A DNA stretch of 64,000 nucleotides from Anastatus disparis (Eukaryota; Arthropoda; Insecta; Hymenoptera; Eupelmidae): contig JAFFSR010000227.1 in the NCBI GenBank assembly GCA_017163975.1, positions 496,001-560,000 on the forward strand, read 5' to 3'. Made by a program: the position numbers and the translations under genes. This document shows, in pieces, positions 1 through 14,620 of this stretch. Positions within the stretch are counted from its first letter, which is position 1. Each line of letters opens with the position of its first letter. The notes under the pieces are model-generated. The model saw only the letters and a list, made by a program, of their open reading frames with translations, searched no databases and was not told where the DNA came from.

Positions 1-3000
1 TTTATCGAATTATAAACGTTTTTATAAAATATAATTATTTTTAAAAAAGGTTTCATATTTTAAATACTACTTAATCTACAAAAAAATTGTAAAGGGAAAA
101 ATATATTATTTTGTTCGCTGAATAGTACTACCATAACTGTGAAAATTATTGAAAAAATGTTTTTCAAAGTAGTTACTCTACAGCTGATCTTTCGTATCAA
201 AAAGTGTGTATACGGGTAGAAATAATAAAAGTATAAGGAATTTAGTGTATCTTAATACGCTTTGTAAATAGTTTATTTTTTCAAATAAAATAATTATCTA
301 TATTGTTAAAATATATTTTGTGAATGAACCAAATTGTTTTGCTATACAGAATAAGTTTCAAATATAAAATGATATTGCAATCGGCCATAGTTGCATCTAA
401 ATATTTTTAAATTTTCATAACTTTAGACAGACGTAGAAGTAACAATGAGTATCGCTAGAAATTGTTCTTGTATTTTTAAAATGTATCACGTGAGCCTATA
501 AATTAAATTGATCCTTTGAGCGCGGTAATGTACTTAAAATTTTGATTATAAATTTTTCTTGAATGTACATTTTTTTATATAAATTAAAATTGTTAAACTA
601 TTTTCGCATAAATAAAATTATAGAAAATTAGTTTTCTGTAATAATATTTATCTGATAATTAACAGATAAAAATTTCCATTTAAACACTGATATGACTCTA
701 ACATCTGTATTATATTAAAACTGATCTGAAGATTAAATGTACTTTCATCATATTCGATTAACAAAATCGTTCCCAAATTTTATTCTATCAAAATCATTAA
801 AATCTTTAAAATGTTTTTGCTATTCGTTTATAAACTAATTTCATTAAAAATTGTGTCAAAAATATGAAATTTGTTTTATCTGCGAACCAGAAACCGAAAT
901 AAAAAAAAGGATCAGAAAATAATACAATATCAATGAATAATAAATAATATTTAAAAAATCCATATTTTTATCGAGAATCTTTAAATACATGTAATTATGA
1001 TTTTTGTTAATTTCCATGAAATCATTATTTCCGTCAATAAGGTTTATCAATGTCGTGTCAAACGTATCAAATTTTAATCTAAAACTGTTGACGGTTGCAG
1101 ATATTTTTATCGCATCGCATATAACTCACTAATGTCATATATTTTCTATTTTATCATAATTTCAAAATAAAAATCTTATTTTAACAGACTAAATTTTATA
1201 GTTTATGATTATATTCAAATAATAAAAGAATACATATAAAATAAAATGACATTTAATGAATTAAAAATAATAATTGTCATTTATTTCTTTAAATTACAAA
1301 ACTTTCTGAAAATCTTTACATATGGTTATATATTAATGATAAATTTTCTGTCGTTAATATTTCTTTTGATAGTTGCATTATTTTACTTTGTCCTAAAATA
1401 TCTAAAAGTTTAAAAATTGCATTATTTCATGAAGTTTCAGTAAATGATGAAAACATTGATTCTTACAAGTAGATTAACAACAACAAATAAAAAAGACTAA
1501 AAATAATAAAACTGTGTATAAAATCCAAGAAATAAAAGTAAAAAAGAAACTTAACTTTTATAGAAGATTAGCGATAAGTAAAGCAGGAAATAATATGACG
1601 CGAGAATCTTTTGTAAAAAAAGAAACATACGTACTTTCTTACTCTTGATTATCATTAATCATTATATCGTCATAATTTATACGCAACATATCATATAATT
1701 TGCTTACTTTAAGAAATAAAATTTCTTAAGTTTATTTATAAAAAACTACAAATAATTTAAGATTAAAGTTACAAAAGAAACAAAGTTGAAAATTTTCCAA
1801 GTTTTCATGGAAGATTTTCTTTGAATTTTCTTCCTTTTCTGCAAGATGCTTTATCAACTTTGCTTCGAGTTTCTCCTTGGCATTAGACCCTACTTACTTA
1901 TATACTTCACGGTATTTGCCCTCCGAGATTCTCCCAACTATTGATAATTTCTTATAATGTTAGGTATATGGCATCAATCTTGGAAATTGCCCGTTTATTA
2001 AGTATTAATTTTAACTTTATTTTATAATATCAAATTTTTTCTTTTTCACTGTCTGTTCAATAAAACTGGTTATTCTAATAATTTTTTAAAACTATTTTTT
2101 TGAATGAAAAAAAATTTTTTTTATACATCGTAAATTGATCTTGCATATTAAGATGCATATTTTCTTTTTGACGTAAAAGAGAGGCGTGTTGTCGTTGACT
2201 TTTTTTTCAACAATATGCATAATGATTAGATAACGAAAAAGCAATGTACAAATAGTAGATGAAAGATTTTTTTAAAATTTATATTTTTATTTCAAACTGT
2301 ATGTAATAAAGCACTTTATTACTTGTTATAAATAAGATATTGCTTTTGATGACAACAAGTAAATTATTAAATATTAAAAATAATACTTAAAAATTTGATT
2401 AATTTAATATTTTTATAATTATGTTTATATAAAAAAATAATTGTTGAATTTTTATTAAAAAGTACAATTTGTAGAAATGATTGAGTAACGATATGTTGTT
2501 TTCATTTAAACAAAGAATAACATCAATGAAAATCTCACGCGGACTTGCGCAAACTTAAATTAACGTGATCAGTCACATTTTTTTTAAACGTAAACAAACT
2601 TGAATCTATAGAAAATTTAGTTCAGTTAACTTGGCATGCCTTTTTTCATTAAATAATAATATCACTAATTTGTAAATTCAAAATTTTTCTTTGTTATTTT
2701 TTTATAATAGATCTTTTTATATATAAATTCTGCAAAGGAAAACATTATTTTCTACATGGACTAGTACAAAACTGTTAAGAAAAAACAAATTTAATAATAA
2801 TATTAAATACTAAAGCATCAATGACATTGTAAATATTTAATAATAATAAATTATTCGATAGTCGGTACATTTTATCATAGGGGCTCGATCGTAAAGTTGT
2901 TTCTTAAGATTACTGCTGGCGATTAAATTTTTACTTGCATTTAGTGATAAGACTGAAAAAGAGAAATATGTTTTGAGATTTGTAAATATAATCTTGCAGT

Positions 3001-6000
3001 ATAACTTTGTTTTTATTGAAATTTTAAAGGTTTGAGAGTTTTCTTTTAAATTTCTTTTTACAAATTAATTATCGTATATTAATGATTAAATAATATTGAG
3101 CATCTAATATATTTAAATAAATCAAATAAAAATATTGATTGTTAGCTTAAACAGCTAATAAAAGATTATTTCTTAGAAATGATTTTGTTCACCAAGTTAA
3201 TTAGGTAATTCTCATCTTTGAAAATGCATTGACACGTGCGGCTGTTAAGTAGCCTGCTAAATTCCAATTATTCGATTAATTACATTAACGTTAATGTATG
3301 CTGATTTCTGTTGTGCGTATTGAGAAACTTCCTTACAATATTTTATGTTTTATCATTATTTTAATTTATAAATAAAGTATTACTTAATTTTTGAATTTTA
3401 ATAACAAAAAAGAATAAATTTTCGTGCATGATTAATGTTAAAAAGGTACTTTTTAAAGTGAGACCGTACATTTATATTTAAAATTTTAGGTTTGCGTAAA
3501 CAAAAGTTTAACTGATAAGACGTATTTATAAAATTTATAACTTTTTAATTGCTAAAATTTAAGCAATTCATTATCTAACATTGAAGTAAAAGAAAAAACA
3601 GCTATTTAAATATTCATATTGACGCCAACAATCAAAAGATCAATAATCATTCTTTAAACAGGTGTTATAATCCTTAAAAAAATCAGATGGACTGAGCTTA
3701 ATATCAATTGATAAATTACAATTATTATACTGCATGTTTCAAAGTATTACGAAATTTAACAAAAATAAATAAAATTAGAATAAAAAGTTTTTTTTAATTT
3801 TAATATTTTATTCTATAGCACAACAAATCTCGTCATTTCTAATATGACCTGATGAAGTTATCAAACTAGTTCAGTTGAAATAGTTTTTACGAATAAGATT
3901 TATCTATTTCAACCCAATAAATACCATTTTTCAAACTTTTACGAAATACTAACCTATTTTTCATAAATTTTTTTTAATGTTTAACAAATACATAATGAAA
4001 TAAGTTCCAAATAACTAAAGTAAAAGTTTTAAAAATATATTTTTTTACGTAATTTAGTCTCTTCTATAATATAGGTTCTAGTGAGGGGACATAAGTTTAG
4101 TTTTATACTCGTTTCTAATGTGTTAAAGATAGAAAATACGTTTTTATCAGATACTTATCACGTTTAAACAGATTAAGTTTTTTCTATTCTGATAAATATG
4201 TCGTAACTACCAATAATCATGAAAAGATCTCTAAAAAATTTTAAATTTATTATTCAACTATTTTTACAGTATTATTTATTTTTAAGATTTAAATATTTCT
4301 CTTTTTATTACTATTTTATCCGATTCTGCACCATTTTATTTTTTATTTGAGAACATTTTTTAAAAGATTAATGCAATATTAATAATTTATATTTAACACT
4401 ATACCTTTATTCTTTTGGAACTTAACTAATTGATAAAATAACAATAAATAAAAAGATTTATCAAAAATTTAAAAAAATACAATATATTATTAGTGAAAAA
4501 AATTGTAATTTCCATAAAAAAAAAGAAAATTTAAAGTTATGATTCTTTGAAAATAATGAGAAATGTACTTAGTTTATCAGATAAGAAAAGTTTTATTTGT
4601 CGCGCCATTCTTATGAGCGATGACGGGCCTCGTTTTATTAACTTTGAGGTTATTAGCGCGCTTCTTTTAAAATGCTTATATATACATTTTGATATATGAA
4701 ACGTGTACATGTGTTAGATATTATGTATCTTTCTTTTTGCTGAAATCGCATATACAATATGATATACCGAAGCGCTTATCAATCGTGCTTGGTAAGAAAG
4801 AAAAAAAAAGTCTTTTATAACCCGCACAGTGTGTATTGTGGAATTATTGAAAAAAAAATGATCTATTATAAATACGTAACTTTATTTTTATTGCTCAAAG
4901 ATTAAAATATGCTCTTTTTCGTTGATGCAATTGTTAATTTACTTAATTATTATTAAATACTTCTGAGAAATTTTTTATTTTTCATATCAGCCATTCAGAA
5001 TGCATATTGCACTTCACACCTTTTTCACCTTGTACTTATTTATCAAGTAAACAAACACATACCTCCAAAAAGTACAGTGTAATTTGGACATTTTATTTTA
5101 ATTCTTAAGAGAAATAAGAAATAAAAATTTAATTATTGATATATTGATTTTTAATTTCTACTTGTATGCGAGAAAGAATGAATATATAATTATTTTCTCA
5201 AAATAAACAAAGCTCAATGAAGTGTAATTCAACGAAATTTAATTAACACATCTTATCCTTTACAAAAACATAGAAATTGTACTACGTAAAATTTTCGTAA
5301 TTTATAAGAACACAACTTTATACAATTCTTACAATATTATCGAGTTTCTTAAAAGACCTTTTTTCATTTAATGACACAATTACGAAAAATTGAGCAATTA
5401 AATGATCCCAAAGTATTTGAAAAAGTAAAAGAAGTATTGGTCGAAACTGATGGATATGCATAAGATGACCTCGTTTATTAGCATAAGCGTTCTAAAGTTT
5501 TCCTCGTCTTCCGTATCTACACTAGAAACACATGCTTTTGGAAAACTTTAGAATATTCCTTCAATTGACTTTTATCATTTGATTTGGAATTATTTCATTT
5601 TAAAATAAGCTTAAAATTTCTAAAATTAATTAAAATTAATATTTTATCGCGTTATAACAAGGTTTTATTAGCAGTGTAAAAAATTAAAAGTATTAGGTGA
5701 ATTACAGTAGCCTTAAAATACCGTAAACTTACGGAAAATAAAAATAATATTAATTTGTAAATTAACCTTACTGATCATTACTAATAATTGATGTTTTCTT
5801 TGATTTTTATAATAAAAATAAAAATCTTTTAACAGGATGCTTTTACGAAAAAAATCTAAATATATCCAAAAATGATAAATTAAATAAAATCAATTATTTT
5901 CTTGACATATACTAATGAAATAAATTCGAAAAGCAAAAAATTTAGTAAAAAAAAAATCTGTAAGATTATTTAATATAACAAAAACATAAAATGTAAATAA

Positions 6001-9000
6001 ATGCGTCTCTTAAAAATATTAAACAAAATAGATGTAGATATCGAGATTTGTTTTGATCATTGTAACTTTATTTTTTTTATAAGCTCGATGGGCTACTAGC
6101 CAAAATCTTTTCTCGTTCTATAATGAAGTTGAAAAAAAATTCTTTTGCGAGCATTATAAAGAGCAAAAAGAAAACGTGTTTTCAGCCGTTATAGCCTTGA
6201 AACGCAACTACATGTGCGTTTTTTAAATATTTTAAGTATAATAGACTTTATGATAAAAAAGACAGCACTTTAAGTTGGCTTAAAACGAAATAATTTAAAA
6301 TTCGCTGATTAATGAATGATATACTTTACAGCATTGTCAAATTTTCTAGATATTTGTATAGAAGCAAAATAAAATAAACTATTTTCAATATTAGTTTGAA
6401 TTCCAATAATTTTTTACAAAAATTCTAAATAAAAGATTAAGAAAAACGTATTAAAAAAGATTTCTATTTAAAAATGACTTTTAATAAAAATCCACTTTTC
6501 GCAAAAAAATAAAGTAAAAATAACGTTGATATTATTAAATAAATACGTAAATTATATTTTTTAAATAATAAACATGAAGTAATATTTTATATTTAACTTG
6601 AGACTGAAAGACCTTCGGTGGCCTCGACTTTATTGGTAAAATCTCGCTAAGAGATGTATGAAAACGAACGTATCGTGTAGTGAAAGGGCATTCACTTTAT
6701 AGGCTTTTTTATTTGGAGTTCAACAGATAAACGATTACATTAACCGCATTTTAACTTCAAGTCACGTTTTCCTTCTATACCTTATGCTAAAACTCGTTTT
6801 AATATTTCTCAATAAAAAAAAATTCCAAAGATGAAAATTTTAATTAATTTTATTAGCATATTGGCCAATGCTATATCTTAAAATTTCTTTTTTCTTCATA
6901 TGTCGAATTATAGTGGTACAAGATATTACACAAGAAAATTTGTTTTATAAATTTAATGATAATATATTTAAATAATTTTTGTTAATAGACATATTTTTAC
7001 TATCTTTGGTTAAAAATAACTTTGTTTCTAAATACATGAATTTTATTGCTATTACATTGTAAAGTTCGTTTGTAATAAAGGATGCGTTTGTGCAAAGTTG
7101 TTGGTCAAAATTTTTTTGACAATCAACATGATTTCACTGTAAAACGTACATAGACATGTATAAATAGAAAAATAAAGCATGTTAATATGTATATATAGAA
7201 AAAGAAGTCCGGTAAAGACTCGTCTGAACGTTGATATTGCGAGGTTGCTTTTAATTGTAAGCAATCTTATGGCGTTTCTCGCCTCCTCTCTTGGACCAAT
7301 AGAAGCTCTCACTTTCATTAATTCAATTGACTTTTATCAAGCATATAAAGTGCGCTTTCAAACAGTTACAATATAACGTTAAACTAACTACAAGTGTAAA
7401 CAATCTCCTACAATATTTACCAATTTTTACATTCAGTTTATAAATTCAACTATTTTTTATATGAAAATATGAATTTATCAAAAACAAAAAGAAAATATTT
7501 CTTAAATATTTGGATTTTATATTTTTATTTAACTTAATAATTTCATGGATATTTAAACTTTATTGAAATTTAAAAAAGAATAATATTTCTGGCTATCTTA
7601 TATATTTTTGTAATATCTATTTCTTTCATGTAGAAAAGCTCAAATAGCTGCATTCGAACCGGAAAGTTGCGAAGCATTTATTTATTTTTCAGATTTTTCT
7701 TTTTCAATTTAGACAAAGGTTCAAACATAAAAAAAATGTAACTATCTTAAAATCAATAATTTGACTGATTTATTTTTTTATGCATAAATAACAAATTGTA
7801 TTTTATGAATAAGAGTTTCATAAGAAATATTAGATTTCGATGTTGAGAATTATTTTTAATTATTAGTCCATCGTTCTATATTAAGATAAATTTAAATAAT
7901 TAAAATAAAATAATATGACAAAATCTGCAAATTAAAGAAAATGATTTTGCATATTATTTATGTATTAAATTTGAGCCAACTTGTTTAAAGGGTATTGCTT
8001 AAATTTAAGTAGTTTAAATAAAAATATCATGAAACTTATTATGCACACTTTAAAAAATAAGATTTCTTTTAATTTTTTTATATTAATCAATTTGAAATAA
8101 TAAAAAAAAATTGAAAATAAAAAATAAATTAGCAAGTAATCATGAAAGCAATAAAAAAAAGTAACAAATCTTTATTGAAATAAAAGAGATTAATTTATAG
8201 AATGCAAGTCAGGCTATTGTTAGTATAAATATTCATTCCCTCTTGTAGAGAGCAAACCTTGCTCTTATCTACCAGACGATAGAGATGTCTAGAGGGAGTA
8301 TATACAAGCTTACAAGTCCGGAACTTCACTCCCTCCTTCTTCTTTTTTTCTCATTTCTCATATTATCTTTGTTTTAAGTTATAAACCGACAATCGTCTTG
8401 GAAAAAGATGATGACACTTGTCGACTGAGACGTAATTTTCGAATCAAAGTTCACCTGACATTTTTCTTTCGTAATTCTTTGCATTATTTCTAAAGTTTCA
8501 ATTTTAAAGAGTAATAAAGATGTCAATATGAATTATTTTTCAATTTTGGACAATTGTTTATTAAATGTATATTAAAAAGAAATTAAAAATAAAAGTACTT
8601 TTAAATAGTTGCATTAAAAAAAATTTTTTATTACTATTGGTTTGATAATTTTTTTCACATTTTTAATCTTTATCCTTAAAAAAATATTTCAATTAAAAGT
8701 CAGAAAATTATAATTCTTAGTTACATAACCAATATTAGTAATAACACTATAAATAATACATTTTGCACAATGATATAATATTTCGTTTAAAAATTTAATC
8801 CATTTGATACTTCAATAAGAATTGCTAATCAGAGATAATTATAAAAATTAATATTTACTTTTATTTTCTGCCTTAGCTCGTATTGTTAAATAAAATTTTC
8901 ATTAAACACTTCTCATCTTACTAAAGTCACGTTGTAGAAATAAAAATAATATATTTATTAGGCTTATAAGGTTTTACTACCTGACAATTGAATTTTCAAT

Positions 9001-10097
9001 TGAGTTTTGAAGGAATGTCGATTGACGTACAAATCAATTCTTATCTATGTCTACTTAAGTTTAATTTTATACGGAAGATTACGGTTTTCCGTATTTAGAT
9101 TAAAGTAAAGCAAAATCATTCGTTACTTGCTTATAAAAATAATTATTTTTACGAGTTTAATTTCATCTGGTTTATTGTAATAAACTATTTACGCTTTTAA
9201 ATATAAAAATTCATTAGTTGTATATTGTGTATAATAATAACAGTAATTTTTTTTATCCTAACTAAGAGTACCGCAGTAATTTTTTATAACAAAAATAAAC
9301 ATAAAAATATTATTTTAATTAAAACATAGAAAACTCTAAGTATGTATAGTTAATTTAACTATTTAATGTTAATTATTCATTGATAGCAAATTCTTAATTT
9401 TAATAGTAATAATTTATAAATAACTTTTATACAGTATAAAAATTATATTAAATTCTTCGTTGTTCTTTTTTGATTCTCATGACAAAAAATACGGTTCGCA
9501 ACTGATATGAAATGTACTATTAATATTTCAATATTTTTCAAATCTTTAATGACAAATTGTGTAGTTGGAAATTTTTTTAATAAAAATCTAGTCATATGTA
9601 TAAGGTTGGTCCTGAAAATTTTGTTCATAATATCTATATGGACCAGAAAACTTAGAAAATATGATGAAAGTACGGCATATTCATAAGTATTTGGATGAAT
9701 ATGAAAAATACAATATTCATATAAAGAATGGGCCAAATCTTAGAAATAATTCTAATAAAATTGATAATTAAAAAAATTTGTGAGCAGAGAAAGGAAAAAT
9801 TTTTCACTTATTATTTTATCTTTTTAATTTTATTTAACGTCGTTGTACTTATGCTATCATTATGATGTTAACTAGTGACAGAGGTAGTCAGTGGATTTGT
9901 GAACTGCAGCACATGTAAGGTACAGTGGTGCTTGTACAGCATTTCTTCTATAATTACAAAACTTTATCTACATTGATTCTTGTAAATTAAAGAAAAAAAT
10001 GTTAACAAACAGACATATTCTCTCCAAGTTATTATATGGCAGTCTTTGAGTAATAGATTTAAAGTATTATAGTAAATAAAAAAAACAATGTGCTTAC
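1..10097. other. AT-rich stretch without recognised exons (probable Mondo intron)
   Basis: No coding exon with plausible composition, splice signals and family similarity could be found on either strand. The good donor at the left edge of the Mondo exon at 10098 points into this stretch on the minus strand, so it is best read as a large Mondo intron, with the remaining exons left of the window. A short exon could be hidden here and missed by eye. A slightly GC-richer patch lies at about 7200-7330, and a group of small hairpins at about 8230-8300. CACGTG motifs occur at 487 and 3233. The open frame at 9443-9736 has no visible family signature. Confidence 0.5.
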
Positions 10098-10518
10098 CTG
10101 TATGCAAGTGACATACACTGGAAGAGCTTATTGAGAGAAGTTTCAATGCTTAATTGTTGTGATGTTTTATCAGCAGCTGATGAATTTGAAACAAAACGTC
10201 CAAGTGAAAAACCAGCTGGTGCAATGATAGCGAGACGCGCTGCTTCTTCTTCAGGTACTGGTACTGCTAATTCGTCTTCGTCATCTTGGGCTTCAGCTTC
10301 AAAATCCGATACCATAAAATGGCCAGAATGAATAGTTTCGCGTGAATCCCGAGTACCATTATCGCGTATTGATTTTGTTCTAAGATGATTTGACATTGTT
10401 GTTAATGCAGTTGATATTGGTGTTGACATTGTTGACAATTGTTCTTGATGATGATGAGTTGTTGTCATCGCCAAACTTTTACGATACATCAATTCGGCCT
10501 GCATTATCGCTATTTTAG
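10098..10518 (-). CDS. Mondo: Mondo (MLXIP/ChREBP-like) N-terminal coding exon
   Basis: This exon encodes the N-terminus of a Mondo-family bHLH-zipper transcription factor, which in other animals pairs with Mlx and activates sugar-responsive genes at CACGTG-type elements. The translation contains IHSGHFMVS, the hallmark first Mondo conserved region. An acidic stretch follows, and near the end SLNKLFQCMSLAY matches the second conserved region. The N-terminal part is rich in His, Gln, Thr and Met. The exon is bounded by an acceptor ending at 10519 (TTTTTCAG) and a strong donor, CAG|GTAAGC, at 10098/10097 that splits an AG|R codon. The first in-frame ATG is at 10504-10502, but the frame stays open to the acceptor, so translation may start in an upstream exon. 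The nuclear-localised C-terminal half, including the bHLH-zipper, is not in the window. Confidence 0.88.
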
Positions 10519-12889
10519 CTGAAAAATTGAGAAATTATTTTATCTTAAAATTATTAATTATTTTTATAAACTTTAATATTTTTTTTATTTTTTTAAATTA
10601 TTTTTTATATACTTAAAGATTAACGGTCACACGAAAAAAACTAAAAAATTATTACATGTGTGATTAAAAATATTAACACAAATAATTATAAAAAATTATA
10701 TGATGGAAACTCAATTTTTATTTTGTAATATCGATGATTTTTTTAAAAACTTTTTACAATAAATAATCAAGAATGAAAATAACACATACTATTTAATTTT
10801 ATGTTAATTAATACTTGAATTTAATTTCATAGTAAACGAGTTGAATGACCGTAGTAATAATTTAGTATGAGACCTTGTGAAAAATTTCCTTAAAAATTCT
10901 AACGTTTAGAATCAAACTATCGAAATATTGGCCAATATAATCTCAACAGTATAATTTTTCTATACATAATCATTTCGAATAATTAATTAACATATACAAG
11001 TATAATTCAGTTTCGTGTATGTTTATAAAATTATGGAAAAATCATATTAGTAATATTGAAGATAAATTTAAAAAGTTAAAAATAACATGTTATGACTTCG
11101 ATATTTAAATTTAAGCATTAACAAAGGACTAACGAATAATGTCATTGACTTCAGTTACGCTTTTCGTATCATCTTATAAACTTTATTTAAATACACAAGA
11201 CATTTCCGATAAAGAAAAGACTAAGTTCAAAAGGATAACTGAAAAGAGATTATTATCTACAAATTTCAATTGATTTCTCATTTTTAGAAATTATTTTTTT
11301 ATTTTTATTAAAATAAATCATTTATACTTTGCATATTATTTGATATTTTAAGGAGATGTAAAATGGACACTATACCTGTACTCATAAATATTGATCATCT
11401 TTCCATTTTATTGAAAAATTTTCTGTATAAAAATGCATTAGTTCGCAGTATGTACCATGAAGATTATTCAGTTAAATTATTGAGAATTTCGAATTCCAAT
11501 ATTATTTATTAAAATGTTTCGATTTTGTACCAGAAACACAATCATTTTAAAAACTAATGAATTAATTTAATTGAAAATTTAATTAAATAATCATCATGGT
11601 TCATACTATAAGCTAATGCATTTCTTTTCTGCAATTTTAGCAATTAAATAAAAAGAAAGATAATAATATTCATGAGTAGAGGTGTAGTGTCCGTTTTACA
11701 CCTCCTTAAGTAAATTTAATAACCATATTTACAGTGTTTGATCAAAAATATATATGAAAATTAAATTAATTACATTAAAAAAAAAAGTTAATTAAGTTTC
11801 TAAACCCGATGAAAACTCTTTTTAATCTTCAGTTTTGAAAACTATGAAGAAAAGTGTAATGTACAAAGTGATGATGTAAAGTTATAGATATCGAATGATT
11901 CATATGATTAATGAATTTATAAATATACAAATATTTAAAATTATATTAAGAAAAAACAAAATTGTTCAACAATTCGAGATTTGTGACTATGTATCACCAA
12001 CTCACATCGTTATTGGTCATTTTTTTTTTACAATACTTTTTTGTATTTGTACATACATGTGTATGTATACGCATATGTTATATTCACACGAGGTTTGGCG
12101 ATTTGCTTGTTATCAATATTTTTTTAACGATGTGTCGAAATGATTCTTAATGCTTTTTTTTTCTTCGCTATTTCAGCATAATAATGCGTGATCGTGTTAT
12201 AATGAAATTATTTCGACCTAAAAAATAAACAACTAAGGTCAAGGACGCGTTAAATTTTTATTTAATAAATTTTAAAAAGATTATTATTCTTTTAAATAGC
12301 CAAAATTTAAAATTAAAACACAAATTAATCAGTTTACTGTTTACCACTTATTAAGAATAAAAAGTAATAATTGTAAAATCTTTTTAACAATATTGCTTTT
12401 CAAACACATATTAAATTGTTTACATGAAAAAACATTGATAAGAAAATAGCAATGTATGCTTAATAAAAACTATTTTTTAAAAGAGTAGAAAAAAATAAAC
12501 GAAATTTCTTTGAAATAATTATTGTTTTTTTTAATTAAAAATAAAAAGTAAAAAATAAATTCTATTAAGTTATCGTCAGTTTAAGTTAGAGTGGTTGTTA
12601 AGAAAAAGAAAGAAAACCGAGTTCGCACATAAAAGGGAAGTTAAGTGTTCAGTAAGAAAACGAGCTTGTTTTTCAACCTCATTTAGCGCATATCCTACTA
12701 CCGGGAGGTACTTCTAATGTTTCTTTTATACAAATTACAGAGTAGTAATATGTTTATTAAAAAAAAAGCAAACGAACAAAGTATCAATTAGAATATTTTA
12801 TATAAAAAGTAAAAATTCAATAAAAAACAATTGTGACGGATAACATAATGATTATAAAATTATAGATAAATCGTTGACAGCAATGATAA

Positions 12890-13080
12890 GAATATGATAA
12901 GAAATGTTGCTTGCCAGGAGAGGTCCAGGTCTCCAAATTACGGATTTTGCTCAAGAATGGAGAAATTTTCAGGTTTCTAAATATGGAGAAAACCAGAATT
13001 TTAGACTCTAACACTTAATATTTCCCTAGTTATAAGTAATTAAAGTACGTCACTGAAAAAGTTACTAGTTTTTAAGCAAA
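12890..13080 (+). mobile_element. Degenerate single-arm copy of the foldback element
   Basis: Sequence order matches the left arm of the element at 27.96 kb: CCAGGAGAGGTCCAGG, TTTTGCTCAAGAATGG, GACTCTAACACTTAATATTT, CCTAGTTATAAGTAA and AAAAGTTACTAG all align with their counterparts. Only one arm is recognisable; identity is low, which suggests an old insertion. It lies in the presumed Mondo intron. Confidence 0.6.
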
Positions 13081-14603
13081 AAATTTTCCATATAAAATTT
13101 TAATTTTTTGTTTTCATTTGTAAGTAATGAAATTATTTTTAAATTGAATGAAAATAATAACTTACTTATAAGTGTAAATTTTTTTTATTTACAAGATAAA
13201 TGAGAACTATTTTTTTAATTTTTTTTCTTTAAATATTATAAAATACCGTTTCGATGAAGTGTAGTGTATGATAAACGTAATTTTTGTATTTTACAAGCAT
13301 GTTTACGCTAGCATTTTCACTGGTTCCATAGACATTGAAAAAATGATTTAATCACCAAACGCGCTTTTCTCTTAAATTAATTAACTTTCTAAAAATAAAA
13401 TACAGCCAGTGTTTATTTTCAAGTCATTGACATTCGTATTTTTAAATTAGTACATATACCTAGTTAAAATTTTTTTGCATTTTTTTAATTCTATATATAA
13501 ATTTCAAAACAAACAATAGTAAAATTTAATTAAAAAGAGCATTTGATCTAACACATAAATTACCCAACAAATACTTTAACTAAATTTTTATTTTATTTTT
13601 AATATTATAAGGAATATTTCTTAATACAATTTATAATCGTTTTTTTATATAATTATTTTAAATAAACTTGAATATTTTACACATAAAAATATAAACATAA
13701 AAAAGAAAATTTTTAATTATGATTTCATAAAAAAAATAACAGAATTTTGCGTCAGCGTTAAAATCTATTTTTGTTACAAAAAATAGATATAAAAAAAGGG
13801 TTTAACTGTTTGCAATTAAAAATTATTTGGAAAGAAATATAGAGTATTCGATTAGTTTTAAATAAAATGTAAATGACGTTCAATTTACACGTTTCTACTT
13901 TAATTCTAAAAATAAAATCACATTTATAATTATCTCTTAATAAAATAAGCTCTTTTTCAACAGCAAATTTAAATTTAAAATAATCAACATATTATTTTGT
14001 AAAAAAAAAAAAGAAAAACAATTTTCATTTAATCATAAGCAATAAAAATTATTTAAAAACATATCGATCGTTATTGGGAGTAATAAACAAATCGTTTGTG
14101 TTTTCCTTAAACTTAACCTATCAATTTAGCGATTTTATTAATTTTGTTTTTAAAAAAATTAGTTGCACTGCTTTTATTATTATATATCTGGCAGAGGTGC
14201 TCATTAGTATGGATAGTAGAGTAAATCTCTGTCTTTGTCTTTGAGCTGCGCTTCTCTCTTATGCAACCCGCATTATTTAAAGAGAATATAACGAAGAAAG
14301 AGATATAGACATTTATACGAGCAAAAACTAAAGTTTTAGACTATAATGTTTAACGCTGTGCGCCGACTATCGACAAACATTTATTTTATTTTCACATTTT
14401 TGTTTTCTTATTTAAAGGAATTATCGATAATTATCAATAAATTGAGAATTTTCTTTGACTTTTTTATATATATAAAGCTTGGCAGTAATATGCACACATG
14501 AACGGTAGACAAGTGACCAAGGACGTTAATTGTTCATTCGAGATGAGTGAGCTTTATATATATGTACCTATCTCTCTTTTTCTCTTTCTTTTTCCTTACT
14601 TTT

Positions 14604-14620
14604 TCTCTCTCTCTCTCTCT
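14604..14620. repeat. CT dinucleotide microsatellite
   Basis: A run of about eight CT units within a longer pyrimidine-rich stretch on the plus strand (about 14566-14628). Confidence 0.85.

Noticed and set aside
8229..8310. Cluster of small hairpins (GAGCAAACCTTGCTC and CCCTCT/AGAGGG) as a possible microRNA precursor
   Set aside because: The stems are too short and interrupted for a typical precursor, and no known mature sequence was recognised.
9443..9736. 97-codon minus-strand open frame with hydrophobic stretches
   Set aside because: A faint resemblance to insect chemoreceptor tails was considered, but there are no conserved motifs, no splice context and a very AT-driven composition.
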